64,000 nt of DNA from Noviluteimonas sp052115395 (GTDB lineage: Bacteria; Pseudomonadota; Gammaproteobacteria; Xanthomonadales; Xanthomonadaceae): NCBI GenBank assembly GCA_052115395.1, contig JBFRGO010000001.1; one strand, written 5' to 3'. Each line of letters opens with the position of its first letter. Within the stretch, counting starts at the first letter, position 1. A program made the position numbers and the translations under genes. Below are positions 31,324 through 40,778 of the stretch, one piece after another. Under the pieces are notes generated by a model. It made no database searches and was not told the origin of the DNA. It saw only the letters and a list, made by a program, of their open reading frames with translations.

Positions 31324-32552
31324 TGAGCGCGTTGCTGGAATCGTTGGCGGCCGGGTTCGAAGGCGACGACGCACGTCGCGCGACGCTCGATGCCGCGTTG
31401 CGCGACGGCCTGCCGAAGCCGCGCAGCGAAGCGTGGAAGTACACCTCGTTGCGGGCACTGGAGCGGCGCGTGTTCGCGCCTGCCGCCGCAGGCACCGTCG
31501 ATGCCGCGTTGCTCACCGGAATCGACGGGCCGCGACTGGTGTTCGTCAATGGTGCGTTCGATGCGTCTCTCTCGTCGCTGGGCGCCCTTCCCGGTGGCGT
31601 GTCGCTGGAAGCGGGCGCGATCGCCGAGCCGGTCGATGTCGGCGGGCCGGATCGCGTCTTCGCCTCGCTCAACGTCGCGTTGGCGCACACCGGCGCGATC
31701 CTCCGCGTGGCCGCCCATGCGCAGGTCGATGTGCCTTTGCACCTCGTGTTCGTCGGCGCCGCCGCCGCGCAGGACCAGGCGTGGCACCTGCGGCATGCGA
31801 TCGATGTCGCCGAAGGCGCTTGCGTCCGGATCGTCGAACATCACCTCGCGGCCGGCGCGCATTCGCACTTGTCCAACAGCATCGCGACCATCCGCGTCGC
31901 TCGTGGCGCGGCACTGACGCACGTGCGCGTGCAGGACGAATCGGTCGGCGCGACCTTGTTCGCGCGCACCGATGCTTCACTCGAAAGCGATGCCCGCTAT
32001 CGCCGCATCGATCTCGAACTCGGCGGCGGCTTGTCGCGACACGAATTCGGTTGCCGGCTGCTCGGTACGAATGCGAGCGTCCAGGCCGATGGCGCGTTGC
32101 TGGGCAGCGGCCGACGCCACGTCGACACCCGCCTGAACATCGACCACGTCGCCGGCGATACGCGTTGCAATCTGAAGTGGCGTGGCCTGGCGGCGGATCG
32201 CAGTCGCGCCGTCCTGCACGGCGGCATCCTGATTCGCGCAGGCGCCGACGGTAGCAATGCCACCTTGTCGAGCCGCAACCTGCTGCTCAGCGAAAACGCG
32301 GAAATCGACGCGCAGCCCGTGCTCGAAATCCACGCCGACGAAGTGCAGGCCGCGCACGGCGCGTCGGTCGGCGGGCTCGATCCGACGGCGCTGTTCTACC
32401 TGCGTTCGCGCGGCTTGCCCGAAAGCGATGCGCGCCGGCTGCTTACCGCGGCGTTCTGTCGTGACGTACTCACCGATCTCGACGCGACGCTGCGTCCCTT
32501 CGCCGAAAGCGCACTCGATCGCGCCCTCGCAGCCCTGGAGGGCGCCGCATGA
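31323..32552 (+). CDS. sufD: Fe-S cluster assembly subunit SufD
   Basis: A 409-residue paralogue of SufB. Conserved pieces are the N-terminal PRSEAWKYTSLRAL and the C-terminal helix region VGGLDPTALFYLRSRGLPESDARRLLTAAF, typical of SufD. The internal core is Ala/Arg-rich and less conserved, as usual. It overlaps sufC by one base and sufS by four (ATGA), showing tight translational coupling. SufD supports iron acquisition by the SufBC2D complex. Confidence 0.95.
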
Positions 32553-33787
32553 GCACCTTCGCCGCGATGGCCGATGTCGACTGGGATCGCGTTCGCGCGG
32601 ACTTCCCGCTGTTGCGCCGCGAGGTCCACGGCAAGCCGCTGATCTATTTCGATTCGGCCAACACCGGGCAGAAGCCGGCGTCGGTGATCGAAACCGTCGA
32701 TGACTTCTACCGCCGCCACAATGCGAACGTGAGCCGCGCGGTGCATACGCTCGGCAGCGAAGCGACGGAAGCCTACGAAGACACGCGCAAGGCGCTGGCG
32801 AAGCATCTCAACGTCGCGAGCGAAGACCTGGTCCTCACCAGCGGCACGACCTTCGCCATCAACCTGGTCGCGTATTCGTGGGGCCTGCCGCGCCTGAAGC
32901 CCGGCGATGTGGTGCTGCTCACGCGCATGGAACACCACGCGAACATCGTGCCGTGGCAGCTGGTCTGCGAGCGCACGGGCGCGACCATCCGCGTCGCCGA
33001 CCTGCATCCGGATGGCGCGCTCGATCTCGACGCGCTGTATGCGGCGATGACGCCCGAAGTGAAACTGCTCGGCGTCGCGCATGTCTCGAACGTCCTGGGC
33101 ACGATCAACCCCGTCGCCGAGATCTGCCGCGAAGCGCGCAAACGCGGGATCACGACCGTCGTCGACGGTTCGCAGGCGCTCCCGCACATGGCGGTGGACA
33201 TCGCCGCCATCGGGTGCGACTTCTACGCCTTCACCGGCCATAAGATGTGCGGTCCCACGGGCACCGGCGCCTTGTGGGCGCGCCGCGAATTGCTGGCCGC
33301 GATGCCGCCCTTCCTCGGCGGCGGCGAGATGATCAGGGAAGTGCGTTTCGAAGGCACGGTCTACAGCGACCCGCCGCATCGTTTCGAAGCGGGGACGCCG
33401 AACGTCGCGGGCCACGTCGGCCTGGGCGCCGCGGTGGCGTATCTCGACGGTATCGGCATGGATGCGATCGCCGCGCGCGAAGCCACGCTGCTTGCGCACC
33501 TCACCGATGAGATGCGCGCCATCGACGGCGTGCGCATCATCGGTACGGCAGAGCGCAAGGCAGCGGTGGTGTCCTTCCTCGTCGAAGGCGCGCACGCGCA
33601 TGACCTGGCCACCCTGCTCGACCTCGAAGGCGTCGCGGTCCGGTCGGGCCACCATTGCGCGCATCCGCTGATGGCCTTCTTCGGCGTGCCGGCCACTTGC
33701 CGGGCCTCGCTCGCCTTCTACAACACGCACGCGGAAATCGAAGCCTTCGCGGCCGCCCTGCGCAAGGTGCGGCGCCTGCTCGGCTAG
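32549..33787 (+). CDS. sufS: cysteine desulfurase SufS
   Basis: A 412-residue group II cysteine desulfurase that removes sulfur from cysteine as a protein persulfide. The PLP lysine is K232 in FTGHKMCGPTG and the persulfide cysteine C370 in VRSGHHCAHPLM, a short loop typical of SufS rather than IscS. SufS normally needs SufE or SufU to pass sulfur on; neither follows in this operon, so the acceptor must be encoded elsewhere. The gene overlaps sufD by four bases and ends 35 bases before a GNAT gene. Confidence 0.96.
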   Translation: MSTFAAMADVDWDRVRADFPLLRREVHGKPLIYFDSANTGQKPASVIETVDDFYRRHNANVSRAVHTLGSEATEAYEDTRKALAKHLNVASEDLVLTSGTTFAINLVAYSWGLPRLKPGDVVLLTRMEHHANIVPWQLVCERTGATIRVADLHPDGALDLDALYAAMTPEVKLLGVAHVSNVLGTINPVAEICREARKRGITTVVDGSQALPHMAVDIAAIGCDFYAFTGHKMCGPTGTGALWARRELLAAMPPFLGGGEMIREVRFEGTVYSDPPHRFEAGTPNVAGHVGLGAAVAYLDGIGMDAIAAREATLLAHLTDEMRAIDGVRIIGTAERKAAVVSFLVEGAHAHDLATLLDLEGVAVRSGHHCAHPLMAFFGVPATCRASLAFYNTHAEIEAFAAALRKVRRLLG

Positions 33788-33822
33788 ACTGTGCGCCCGT
33801 GATTCCGGGGTCTGCGCAGCAC

Positions 33823-34347
33823 ATGGGCGAACTGCAATTCCGCGCGGCGGGCGTCGGCGACGTCGATGCACTCGTCGCGCTCGTCACTTCGGCCTACCGC
33901 GGCGATGCGAGCCGCGAAGGCTGGACGACCGAAGCCGACTTCCTCGACGGTCCGCGTATCGACGCCGACGTGCTCCGGCTCGACATCGTGCGCCCGCGCA
34001 GCCGCGTGCTCGTCGCCGAGCGCGACGGCGCGATGCTGGCCTGCGCACACGTGTGCGAAGACGGCGACGCCGGCTATTTCGGCATGTTCTCCGTGCAACC
34101 CGGCATCCAGGGCGGCGGCATCGGCAAGGCGGTGCTCGCCGAAGCCGAACGCATCGTGCGCGAAGACTGGGCATTGTCGAAAATGCGCATGACGGTCATC
34201 GACATCCGCGATGAGCTGATCGCTTTCTACGAGCGTCGCGGCTACATCCGCACCGGCATCAAGAAGCCCTTTCCCTACGGCGATGCGCGCTTCGGCATTC
34301 CCCTGCGCGAGGACCTGCGCTTCGAGCTGATGGAGAAGGCGCTGTGA
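33823..34347 (+). CDS. GNAT-family N-acetyltransferase
   Basis: A 174-residue acetyltransferase of the GNAT fold. The acetyl-CoA pyrophosphate loop is VQPGIQGGGIGKAVLAEAE (the Q/RxxGxG/A motif) and the C-terminal IAFYERRGYIRTG strand is typical. Substrate unknown. It follows sufS on the same strand and its end overlaps the Rieske ferredoxin by four bases, so it seems part of the SUF transcript although no known link to cluster assembly exists. The start could also be GTG 33799; ATG 33823 gives the normal family N terminus. Confidence 0.85.
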   Translation: MGELQFRAAGVGDVDALVALVTSAYRGDASREGWTTEADFLDGPRIDADVLRLDIVRPRSRVLVAERDGAMLACAHVCEDGDAGYFGMFSVQPGIQGGGIGKAVLAEAERIVREDWALSKMRMTVIDIRDELIAFYERRGYIRTGIKKPFPYGDARFGIPLREDLRFELMEKAL

Positions 34348-34661
34348 CCTGGGTGCGCGTGTGCGCGACCTCGGAGCTGTTGCCCGGCGAATCGAAAGTC
34401 GCGTGGGACGGCGACACGCCCATCGTCGTGTTCAACTACGACGGCGACTACTACGCACTGGAAGATCGTTGTTCGCACGAAGACTTCGATCTCTCCTCCG
34501 GCCCGTACGACGGCGAAGAGGCGACGATCGAGTGCGTGCTGCACGGTTCGAAGTTCGACGTGCGCGACGGCCGCGCCCTCAACGCACCCGCGTATGCGCC
34601 CGTCCGCAAGTACCCGGTGAAGGTCGAAGACGGGGCCGTCTGGACCCGCGACGACACCTGA
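34344..34661 (+). CDS. small Rieske [2Fe-2S] ferredoxin
   Basis: A 105-residue Rieske-type protein with both cluster motifs: C43-S-H45 (DRCSHEDFDLS) and C64-V-L-H67 (IECVLHGSKFD). There is no signal or membrane segment, so it is a cytosolic electron carrier like the ferredoxin parts of dioxygenases or NirD. The GTG start overlaps the GNAT stop. No oxygenase or reductase gene is adjacent; its place at the end of the SUF operon suggests either a dedicated electron donor to assembly or a client that needs the clusters made there. Confidence 0.9.
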   Translation: MTWVRVCATSELLPGESKVAWDGDTPIVVFNYDGDYYALEDRCSHEDFDLSSGPYDGEEATIECVLHGSKFDVRDGRALNAPAYAPVRKYPVKVEDGAVWTRDDT

Positions 34662-34697
34662 GGGCGTTGCCCGGCCTGCGCCGTCGGTCGGCCCTCG

Positions 34698-34737
34698 ATG
34701 CAAACCATTTGCATTTGCGAATCGCTCGCATTTAACA
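34698..34737 (+). promoter_or_regulatory. palindrome and Fur-like box upstream of the TonB receptor
   Basis: ATGCAAA-CCA-TTTGCAT (34698-34714) is a perfect 7-3-7 palindrome. It abuts TTTGCGAATCGCTCGCATT (34714-34732), a 19-base site that matches the Fur consensus at most positions when read on the reverse strand. TTTGCG / TTTAAC with a short spacer are possible -35/-10 elements. Iron repression by Fur is inferred from the site and the receptor type. Confidence 0.5.
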
Positions 34738-34784
34738 TGGCGGCCGCCGCGGCCCCACGCCGCACCGACAATCCTGAGGACGTC

Positions 34785-36917
34785 ATGCCCCACGCCGCCT
34801 TGCGCGCGACGCCGCTCGCGCTCGCCCTTGCGTTCGCCATCGCCACCCCCGCCCACGCCGCCGACGGCGACGCGCAACGCAAGACGCGCGAGCTGGCCAC
34901 CGTCGAAGTGGTCGGCAAGCGCGACGACTACGTCGTGCCCGAATCCTCGACCGCCACCAAGACCCCGACCCTGCTGCGCGATACCCCGCAGTCGATCACC
35001 GTCATTCCCAAGCAACTGATCGAAGACCAGGCCATGACCAGCCTGACCGACGTCTTCCGCTTCGTGCCTGGCGTGGGCGTCGCGCAGGGCGAAGGCAACC
35101 GCGACACGCTGGTCTTCCGCGGCAGCAGCACCACCGGCGACATGTTCGTGGACGGCATGCGCGACGACGTGCAGTACATCCGCGACCTGTACAACATCGA
35201 CAGCGTTGAAGTGCTCAAGGGCCCGAACGCGATGATCTTCGGCCGCGGCGGTTCCGGCGGCGTGGTCAACCGCGTGACCAAGCAGCCCGACGGCAAGACC
35301 GTGCGCGAGGTCTCGGCGCAATTCGGCAGCTGGAACAAGCGCCGCATCGCCGCCGACTTCGGCCAGTCGATCAACGAGAACGTCGACTTCCGCATCAACG
35401 GCATGTTCGAGGATTCCGAGAGCTATCGCGACGACTTCAACGTCCGCCGCTGGGGCCTGAACCCGACGATCGGCTTCTCGGCCGGCGCATCCACCGACAT
35501 CGTGCTCTCGTACGAACACTTCGAAGACGAGCGTGTCGCCGACCGCGGCGTGCCTTCGGAACCCGCCGCCTACAACGGCCGCCGCACGCCCCTGGACGTC
35601 GATCCGTCCACGTTCTTCGGCGACCCGAACCGCAGCGACGTGACCGCCGATGTCGACGCATTCACGGCGCTCGTCGAACACAGCTTCAGCGGCGGCGCGA
35701 TGCTGCGCAATCGCACGCGTGTCGCCGACTACGACAAGTTCTACCAGAACATCTTCCCCGGCGCGGTCAATGCGACGCGCACCGAAGTCGCGATCAACGC
35801 GTATAACAACGCCACCACGCGCCGGAACTTCTTCAACCAGACCGACCTGATCTGGAAGGCCACGACCGGCAGCGTGCAGCACACCTTGCTCGCCGGCGCC
35901 GAATTCGGCCACCAGGACACCAGCAACCATCGCGAAACCGGCTACTTCGGCGCACCGGGTTCCGACGCGACCTCGGCCAACGTGCCGCTGTCCTACCCGC
36001 GCTACGAGGGTCCGATCAGCTTCCGCCCGTCCGCGACCGACGCCGACAACCACAGCATCGCCAACACCGCCGCGCTGTACGTGCAGGACCAGATCGAACT
36101 GAGCGACCACTGGCAGGCGATCCTCGGCCTGCGCTTCGACCGTTTCGATGTCGACTACACCAACAATCGCCAGGCCGTCGGCAATCCTGCGCGCGACCTC
36201 AACGCCACCGACAACCTGTGGTCGCCGCGCGCCGGCCTGGTCTACAAGCCGGTCGAAGCGATGTCGCTTTACGCCAGCTACAGCGTGGCCTACCAGCCGC
36301 GTTCGGGCGACCAGCTCACCTCGCTCAGCGTCACCAACCAGACGCTCGATCCCGAGGAATTCACCAACTACGAGCTCGGTGCGAAGTGGGACATCAACCC
36401 GCGCCTGGCGGTGACCGCCGCGGTGTACCGCCTCGACCGCTCGAACGTGATCGTGCCGATCGACGCGACGACCTCCACCCTCGTCGACGGCCAGCGCGCC
36501 AAGGGCGTCGAAGTCGGCCTGGCGGGTTCGCTGACGGAGTGGTGGCACGTCACGGGCGCGTACGCACGGCAGGACGGCGAAATCCTCGCCGGCGCCGACC
36601 GCGGCAAGCGCCTGGCGCAGCTTCCGGAAAACACGTTCTCGCTGTGGAATCGCTTCGACGTGTCGGAGCGCTGGGGCCTGGGCTTCGGCGCGCAGTACCG
36701 CGACGAAATCTTCGCGAACATCAGCAACCTGGTGACCCTGCGGAGCTACACGCGCTACGACGCCGCCGTTTTCTTCGACGCCAGCGAACATCTGTCCCTG
36801 CAGCTCAACGTCGAAAACCTCTTCGACAAGGAATATGCAGTGACGGCGAACAGCGACAACAACATCATGCCGGGCTCGCCGCGCGCGGCGACCCTCAGCA
36901 TCCGTTACAACTTCTGA
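34785..36917 (+). CDS. TonB-dependent siderophore receptor
   Basis: A 710-residue outer-membrane receptor. It has a signal peptide (ending TPAHA, about residue 25), a TonB-box-like ATVEVVGKR, a plug domain (TPQSITVIPKQLIEDQAM, VFRGSSTTGDMFVDGMRDD, NIDSVEVLKGPNAMIFGRG) and a 22-strand barrel ending NVENLFDKEYAV...AATLSIRYNF with the terminal Phe. The plug pattern DTPQSITVIP is that of the siderophore (FhuA/FpvA-like) group. TGAGGA just before the ATG at 34785 fixes the start. A Fur-like site precedes it and a PepSY protein follows, so ferric-siderophore uptake is likely; the ligand is unknown. Confidence 0.93.
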   Translation: MPHAALRATPLALALAFAIATPAHAADGDAQRKTRELATVEVVGKRDDYVVPESSTATKTPTLLRDTPQSITVIPKQLIEDQAMTSLTDVFRFVPGVGVAQGEGNRDTLVFRGSSTTGDMFVDGMRDDVQYIRDLYNIDSVEVLKGPNAMIFGRGGSGGVVNRVTKQPDGKTVREVSAQFGSWNKRRIAADFGQSINENVDFRINGMFEDSESYRDDFNVRRWGLNPTIGFSAGASTDIVLSYEHFEDERVADRGVPSEPAAYNGRRTPLDVDPSTFFGDPNRSDVTADVDAFTALVEHSFSGGAMLRNRTRVADYDKFYQNIFPGAVNATRTEVAINAYNNATTRRNFFNQTDLIWKATTGSVQHTLLAGAEFGHQDTSNHRETGYFGAPGSDATSANVPLSYPRYEGPISFRPSATDADNHSIANTAALYVQDQIELSDHWQAILGLRFDRFDVDYTNNRQAVGNPARDLNATDNLWSPRAGLVYKPVEAMSLYASYSVAYQPRSGDQLTSLSVTNQTLDPEEFTNYELGAKWDINPRLAVTAAVYRLDRSNVIVPIDATTSTLVDGQRAKGVEVGLAGSLTEWWHVTGAYARQDGEILAGADRGKRLAQLPENTFSLWNRFDVSERWGLGFGAQYRDEIFANISNLVTLRSYTRYDAAVFFDASEHLSLQLNVENLFDKEYAVTANSDNNIMPGSPRAATLSIRYNF

Positions 36918-36930
36918 CCAAGATAACCCG

Positions 36931-37590
36931 ATGAACGCGACCGCCGCCCTGCCCACCCGACGCTCCGCATCCACCTACCGCTGGATCCGCCAACTGCACC
37001 TGTGGATCGGCGCGTGGGGCGCGCTGGCGGCGGTGATCTACGGATTCACCGGCCTGGTCATGAACCATCGTTTCGGCGACGGCGCATGGCCGCAGGGCAA
37101 GAGCGATGAGAAGGCACGCGTGACGCTGCAGGTTCCGGGTCAGGCGCAGACCTCGCCGGAAGCCTTGTCCCTGTGGCTGCGCGCCACGCAGGGCCTGGAT
37201 GCGCAGGTGATCCGCAAGGCGCCGCCGGGCGGTGCCAAGGACGGTGCGAAGGGTGGCGAAGCCAAGAAGCCCGACGCGCCCAAGTGGACTTTGTCCGGCG
37301 GCACCGCGAAGGACGCGTGGTCGATGGAATACACGCCGGGCAAACCGACCGCCGAGGTGAAGCACACGCGCAACGACACGCTCGCCTCGTTCAACCGATT
37401 GCACAAGGCGGTCGGCGGCGGCATCGGTTGGACGATCCTCGCCGACAGCTTCGCCATCGCGATGTTGCTGCTCGGCATCTCGGGCATCTGGATGTGGGCG
37501 CGCGGCCGCAACGCGAAGGAACTGGTGGTCAGCGTGCTCGGCGTTTCGTCCGTGGTGATGCTGGTCGTGCTGGTGCCGGCGCTGTTCTAA
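36931..37590 (+). CDS. PepSY-associated membrane protein, partner of the TonB receptor
   Basis: A 219-residue inner-membrane protein with a first TM helix at about 25-45 (LHLWIGAWGALAAVIYGFTGLVM), a periplasmic loop of about 110 residues and two TM helices near the C terminus (ILADSFAIAMLLLGISGIWMW and VVSVLGVSSVVMLVVLVPALF). Histidines near the helix ends (LHLW, NHRF, RLHKAVG) are as in PepSY-type ferric reductase-like proteins. It starts 13 bases after the receptor, so the two form an operon, probably for ferric-siderophore reduction or uptake. The loop carries a Gly/Lys/Ala-rich insert (GGAKDGAKGGEAKKPDAPK). Confidence 0.85.
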   Translation: MNATAALPTRRSASTYRWIRQLHLWIGAWGALAAVIYGFTGLVMNHRFGDGAWPQGKSDEKARVTLQVPGQAQTSPEALSLWLRATQGLDAQVIRKAPPGGAKDGAKGGEAKKPDAPKWTLSGGTAKDAWSMEYTPGKPTAEVKHTRNDTLASFNRLHKAVGGGIGWTILADSFAIAMLLLGISGIWMWARGRNAKELVVSVLGVSSVVMLVVLVPALF

Positions 37591-38192
37591 GCAACGGTCG
37601 CCAACGCGCGCGGCCGCAACTGCGCGAGCAACACCTGACCGCCACCATCGAGCACATGCCGCAGGCGCGTATCGCCCGCCTGCAGCAGCGCGGTGTCGCC
37701 CGCCGCGAGCGACGGCAGGCCCGAGTCGTCCGCGAAACGCGCCTGCCCCGCGAGCAGATGCACGGCCCAGGTCGTGCCCGGGTCGGCAAAGATCACCATC
37801 GGGCCCACGAGCGGCCGATGCCACAACTGCGCATCGATCGCATCGCGCCGCCACATCAGGTTGAAGTCCTGCGTCGCGCCGTCGATCAACACGCCCGAAA
37901 CATTGGCCTCGCCCGCGAATCGATGCCGCCCGTGCGGCGGCTCCAGCGCATGCACGCTGCCATCGTCGAAATGCAGCGCAACGCCGTTGCCGGACAGCAA
38001 CACGATTTCGCGATCGATCCCTTCGAAGCGCGAGAACGGCGCGTCCTGCTCGATCTCGGCGATCGACAGCCGCCACGCCCACTCGCCGTGCGCGGGTTCG
38101 GCCGCGATCTCGCGCGTCCAGCCCGCGCCGTTGCGCCAGCGTTCGCGGCGATATTCGTTGGCGGGCACCACGCGGGAGCGAGCGGTCGGCAT
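37587..38192 (-). CDS. HutD/Ves-family cupin protein
   Basis: A 201-residue cupin of the HutD/Ves family, recognised by the N-terminal ERWRNGAGWTREI and WRLSIAEIEQDAPFSRFEGIDRE blocks and by DFNLMWRR. HutD is thought to act as a governor of histidine use and Ves is linked to cold-induced growth, but the biochemical role is not known. No hut genes are adjacent. It overlaps the convergent PepSY gene by four bases. The start at 38192 precedes the first conserved block; a longer frame is only GC-driven. Confidence 0.85.
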   Translation of the reverse strand: MPTARSRVVPANEYRRERWRNGAGWTREIAAEPAHGEWAWRLSIAEIEQDAPFSRFEGIDREIVLLSGNGVALHFDDGSVHALEPPHGRHRFAGEANVSGVLIDGATQDFNLMWRRDAIDAQLWHRPLVGPMVIFADPGTTWAVHLLAGQARFADDSGLPSLAAGDTALLQAGDTRLRHVLDGGGQVLLAQLRPRALATVA

Positions 38193-38330
38193 GCGCGCCA
38201 GCCTACCTGCCCGCCGCGAAAAAGGGCAGGAATGGGCGCAGGTCCTTTGCTGCCCATCCCTGCACGACGCCCCGCCCAACGGCACCTGCCGCCGGGACGC
38301 CACCTGTAAAACCGCGTCGCCTTGCGAAGG

Positions 38331-38663
38331 TCAGGGCGCGGCGGCCGCCGTTGCCGGCTTCGCCGACCCCTTCGCGCTGCCGCCGCCCAACTGGATGCGG
38401 TCGCGGTTCTTCTCGACCGTCTTCAACCCGATGCCCTTCACCTTCGCGAGTTGCTCCAGGCTCTTGTAAGGCCCGTTGGCTTCGCGATGGGCGACGATGG
38501 CCTGCGCTTTCGACGGGCCGATGTTGACCAGGACGCGATCGATGGTCTGCGCATCGGCGGTGTTGATGTCCACCGAATCGGCGCCGTAGGCGGCACCGGC
38601 GAACAGGACGGAGAGGACCATCGCCTGCAGCGCGGTGGTGGTGGTCTTGATGAACGAGTGCAT
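38331..38663 (-). CDS. ComEA-like helix-hairpin-helix DNA-binding protein
   Basis: A 110-residue exported protein: signal peptide (to about residue 27, AAYGA), then a tandem HhH domain (VDINTADAQTIDRVLVNIGPSK ... LAKVKGIGLKTVEKNRDRI) and an Ala/Ser/Lys-rich tail. This is the periplasmic ComEA type that binds incoming DNA during natural transformation. Other competence genes are not adjacent. The first HhH reads L-V-N-I-G in place of the usual L-x-x-L-P-G-I-G, a slight variation. Confidence 0.85.
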   Translation of the reverse strand: MHSFIKTTTTALQAMVLSVLFAGAAYGADSVDINTADAQTIDRVLVNIGPSKAQAIVAHREANGPYKSLEQLAKVKGIGLKTVEKNRDRIQLGGGSAKGSAKPATAAAAP

Positions 38664-38872
38664 GGGTGTCTCCCTGACGAGGTGGGCGATGCTTCCTTGC
38701 CCGCGGCACGATGCGGCGGACAGGTGCAGTTTCCCGATCCACGCCCGCTGAACCCATCAGGTTTTGCCGCGCCGCCCCGTCGCTGTTTTCAGGCCCTGCG
38801 TGTAGGGAATGTCTGATGCGGGCAGACCCCCCGCGTTAGAATTGCGTCCTTTCCCGCCCCAGGTGCCCCCGC

Positions 38873-40375
38873 ATGGATCGTTCCCTCGACGCCCCCGCCC
38901 TCGAACGCTACGTCGAGCGCAAGTGGGACGACGACATCGTCCCGCGCCTCGTCGAATACATCGCCATTCCCAACAAGTCGCCGATGTTCGACGCCGATTG
39001 GGTGCAGCACGGCTACATGGACCAGGCCGTCGCGCTGATGGAAACCTGGGCGAAGGCGCAGAAGATCGCCGGCATGAAGGTCGAGACGGTGCGCCTGCAG
39101 GGCCGCACGCCGCTGATCTTCCTGGAGATCCCGGCGGCCAATGGCGGCAGCGACGAAGATTGCGTGCTGCTCTACGGGCACCTGGACAAGCAGCCGGAGA
39201 TGACCGGTTGGGACGACGACCTCGGCCCGTGGAAGCCGGTGATCAAGGGCGATCGCCTGTACGGCCGCGGCGGCGCGGACGATGGATACGCGATCTTCGG
39301 TTCGCTCGCGGCGATCCTCGCGCTGCAGGAACAGAAGCTCCCGCATGCGCGCTGCGTGATCCTCATCGAGGCCTGCGAGGAATCGGGCAGCTACGACCTG
39401 CCCGCCTACGTCGACCACCTCGCCGATCGCATCGGCATGCCCTCGCTGGTGGTGTGCCTGGATTCGGGTTGCGCGAATTACGAACAGTTGTGGTGCACCA
39501 CGTCGCTGCGCGGCCTGGCCGGCGGCAACCTCACCGTGAAGGTGTTGAGCGAAGGCGTGCACTCGGGCGATGCGTCCGGCATCGTGCCTTCGAGCTTCCG
39601 CATCCTGCGCGAACTGCTTTCGCGCATCGAGGACGAAACCACCGGCCGCATCCTGCTCGACGGCCTGCACGACAAGATCCCCGACGAACGCCTGGTCCAG
39701 GCGAAGGAAGCGGCGAAGGTCGTCGGTACCGCGGTGTACGACAAGTTCCCCTTCCTGCCCGGCGAAAAGCCGATGGCCGAGGACCTCACCGAACTCGTGC
39801 TCAATCGCACGTGGCGCCCTGCGCTGTCGGTGACCGGCGTCGACGGCATGCCGCCCCTGTCGTCGGCCGGCAACGTGCTGCGCCCGCACACCGCGGTGAA
39901 GCTCTCGCTGCGCCTGCCGCCCACGCTGGACGGCAAGCGCGCGGGCGACGTGCTCAAGCAGACGCTCGAAAAGGATCCGCCGTACGGCGCACAGGTGTCG
40001 CTGGACCTGGAGAAGGCCTCGACCGGTTGGAACGCGCCGGCGATGTCGCCCTGGCTCACGCAGGCCATCGACGAGGCCAGCCGCGAATTCTTCGGCCAGC
40101 CGGCGATGTACATGGGCGAAGGCGGCACGATCCCCTTCATGGGCATGCTCGGCGAGAAATTCCCCGACGCGCAGTTCATGATCACCGGCGTGCTGGGCCC
40201 GCATTCCAACGCGCACGGCCCGAACGAATTCCTGCACATCCCGATGGGCAAGCGCGTGACCTCCTGCGTCGCGCGCGTGATCGCGCGCCACCACGAGGCC
40301 AGCGCGCGCGGCGAGACCAAGGGCAGCGCGGCGATGGCGGGCGGCAAGGAGCGCGGCGAACACGGTTGCTGCTAG
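38873..40375 (+). CDS. M20-family metallopeptidase (dipeptidase-like)
   Basis: A 500-residue zinc peptidase of the M20 family. Metal-site residues are visible: H103 and D105 in YGHLDKQPEM, the bridging Asp in GRGGADDGYA, the catalytic pair EE in EACEESGSYD, and a late His in GPHSNAHGPNE. The dimerisation lid lies around 210-330. It ends in an unusual GEHGCC tail. No signal peptide, so a cytoplasmic di- or tripeptidase or an amino-acyl hydrolase is likely. A TAGAAT-like -10 box precedes it near 38837. It stands alone. Confidence 0.9.
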   Translation: MDRSLDAPALERYVERKWDDDIVPRLVEYIAIPNKSPMFDADWVQHGYMDQAVALMETWAKAQKIAGMKVETVRLQGRTPLIFLEIPAANGGSDEDCVLLYGHLDKQPEMTGWDDDLGPWKPVIKGDRLYGRGGADDGYAIFGSLAAILALQEQKLPHARCVILIEACEESGSYDLPAYVDHLADRIGMPSLVVCLDSGCANYEQLWCTTSLRGLAGGNLTVKVLSEGVHSGDASGIVPSSFRILRELLSRIEDETTGRILLDGLHDKIPDERLVQAKEAAKVVGTAVYDKFPFLPGEKPMAEDLTELVLNRTWRPALSVTGVDGMPPLSSAGNVLRPHTAVKLSLRLPPTLDGKRAGDVLKQTLEKDPPYGAQVSLDLEKASTGWNAPAMSPWLTQAIDEASREFFGQPAMYMGEGGTIPFMGMLGEKFPDAQFMITGVLGPHSNAHGPNEFLHIPMGKRVTSCVARVIARHHEASARGETKGSAAMAGGKERGEHGCC

Positions 40376-40472
40376 GGCGTCGACGCCGCCCGTCGGCGTC
40401 GCGCCGATGCTGCGCCGCACACATCGCTAGCATCCCCCTCGGCGTCATCCGGCGCCGCGAGGAGGGGACACC

Positions 40473-40733
40473 ATGTTCGAAGGGCTCCTGATGTACATCG
40501 TGGGCGGTGCCGTGATCGGCATCCTGGCGCGCTTCTTCAAGCCCGGCGCGGACCCGGTCGGCTGGATCATGACCATCGTGCTCGGCGCACTGGGCGCCGC
40601 GGCCGGCGGTTACATCGCAGGCATGCTCAACGTGACCAACCGCGCGCTGGTCTGGGTCATCGCGATCCTGGCGGCCATCGTGTTGTTGTTCCTGTGGGAA
40701 GCGGTCCGCGGCAAGAAGGCGCGCCCCGCGTAA
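40473..40733 (+). CDS. GlsB/YeaQ/YmgE-family small membrane protein
   Basis: An 86-residue protein with three hydrophobic segments (MYIVGGAVIGILARFF, IMTIVLGALGAAAGGYIAGML and ALVWVIAILAAIVLLFLWE) and the family's glycine pattern in the second helix. Family members are called stress-response or 'transglycosylase-associated' proteins, though no enzymatic activity is established. AGGAGGGG lies seven bases before the ATG, a strong ribosome site. It is monocistronic and followed by a GC-rich hairpin. Confidence 0.85.
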   Translation: MFEGLLMYIVGGAVIGILARFFKPGADPVGWIMTIVLGALGAAAGGYIAGMLNVTNRALVWVIAILAAIVLLFLWEAVRGKKARPA

Positions 40734-40745
40734 CAACGTTCCCGT

Positions 40746-40770
40746 CCCTCCCCGCCTTGCGCGGGGAGGG
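40746..40770. repeat. perfect 10-base-stem palindrome (possible terminator), copy 2
   Basis: CCCTCCCCGC - cttgc - GCGGGGAGGG lies between convergent genes (GlsB-like and cysNC). There is no T-run on either strand, so termination is possible but not certain. An imperfect copy lies at 28558-28583. Confidence 0.55.
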
Positions 40771-40778
40771 GCTTTGCG

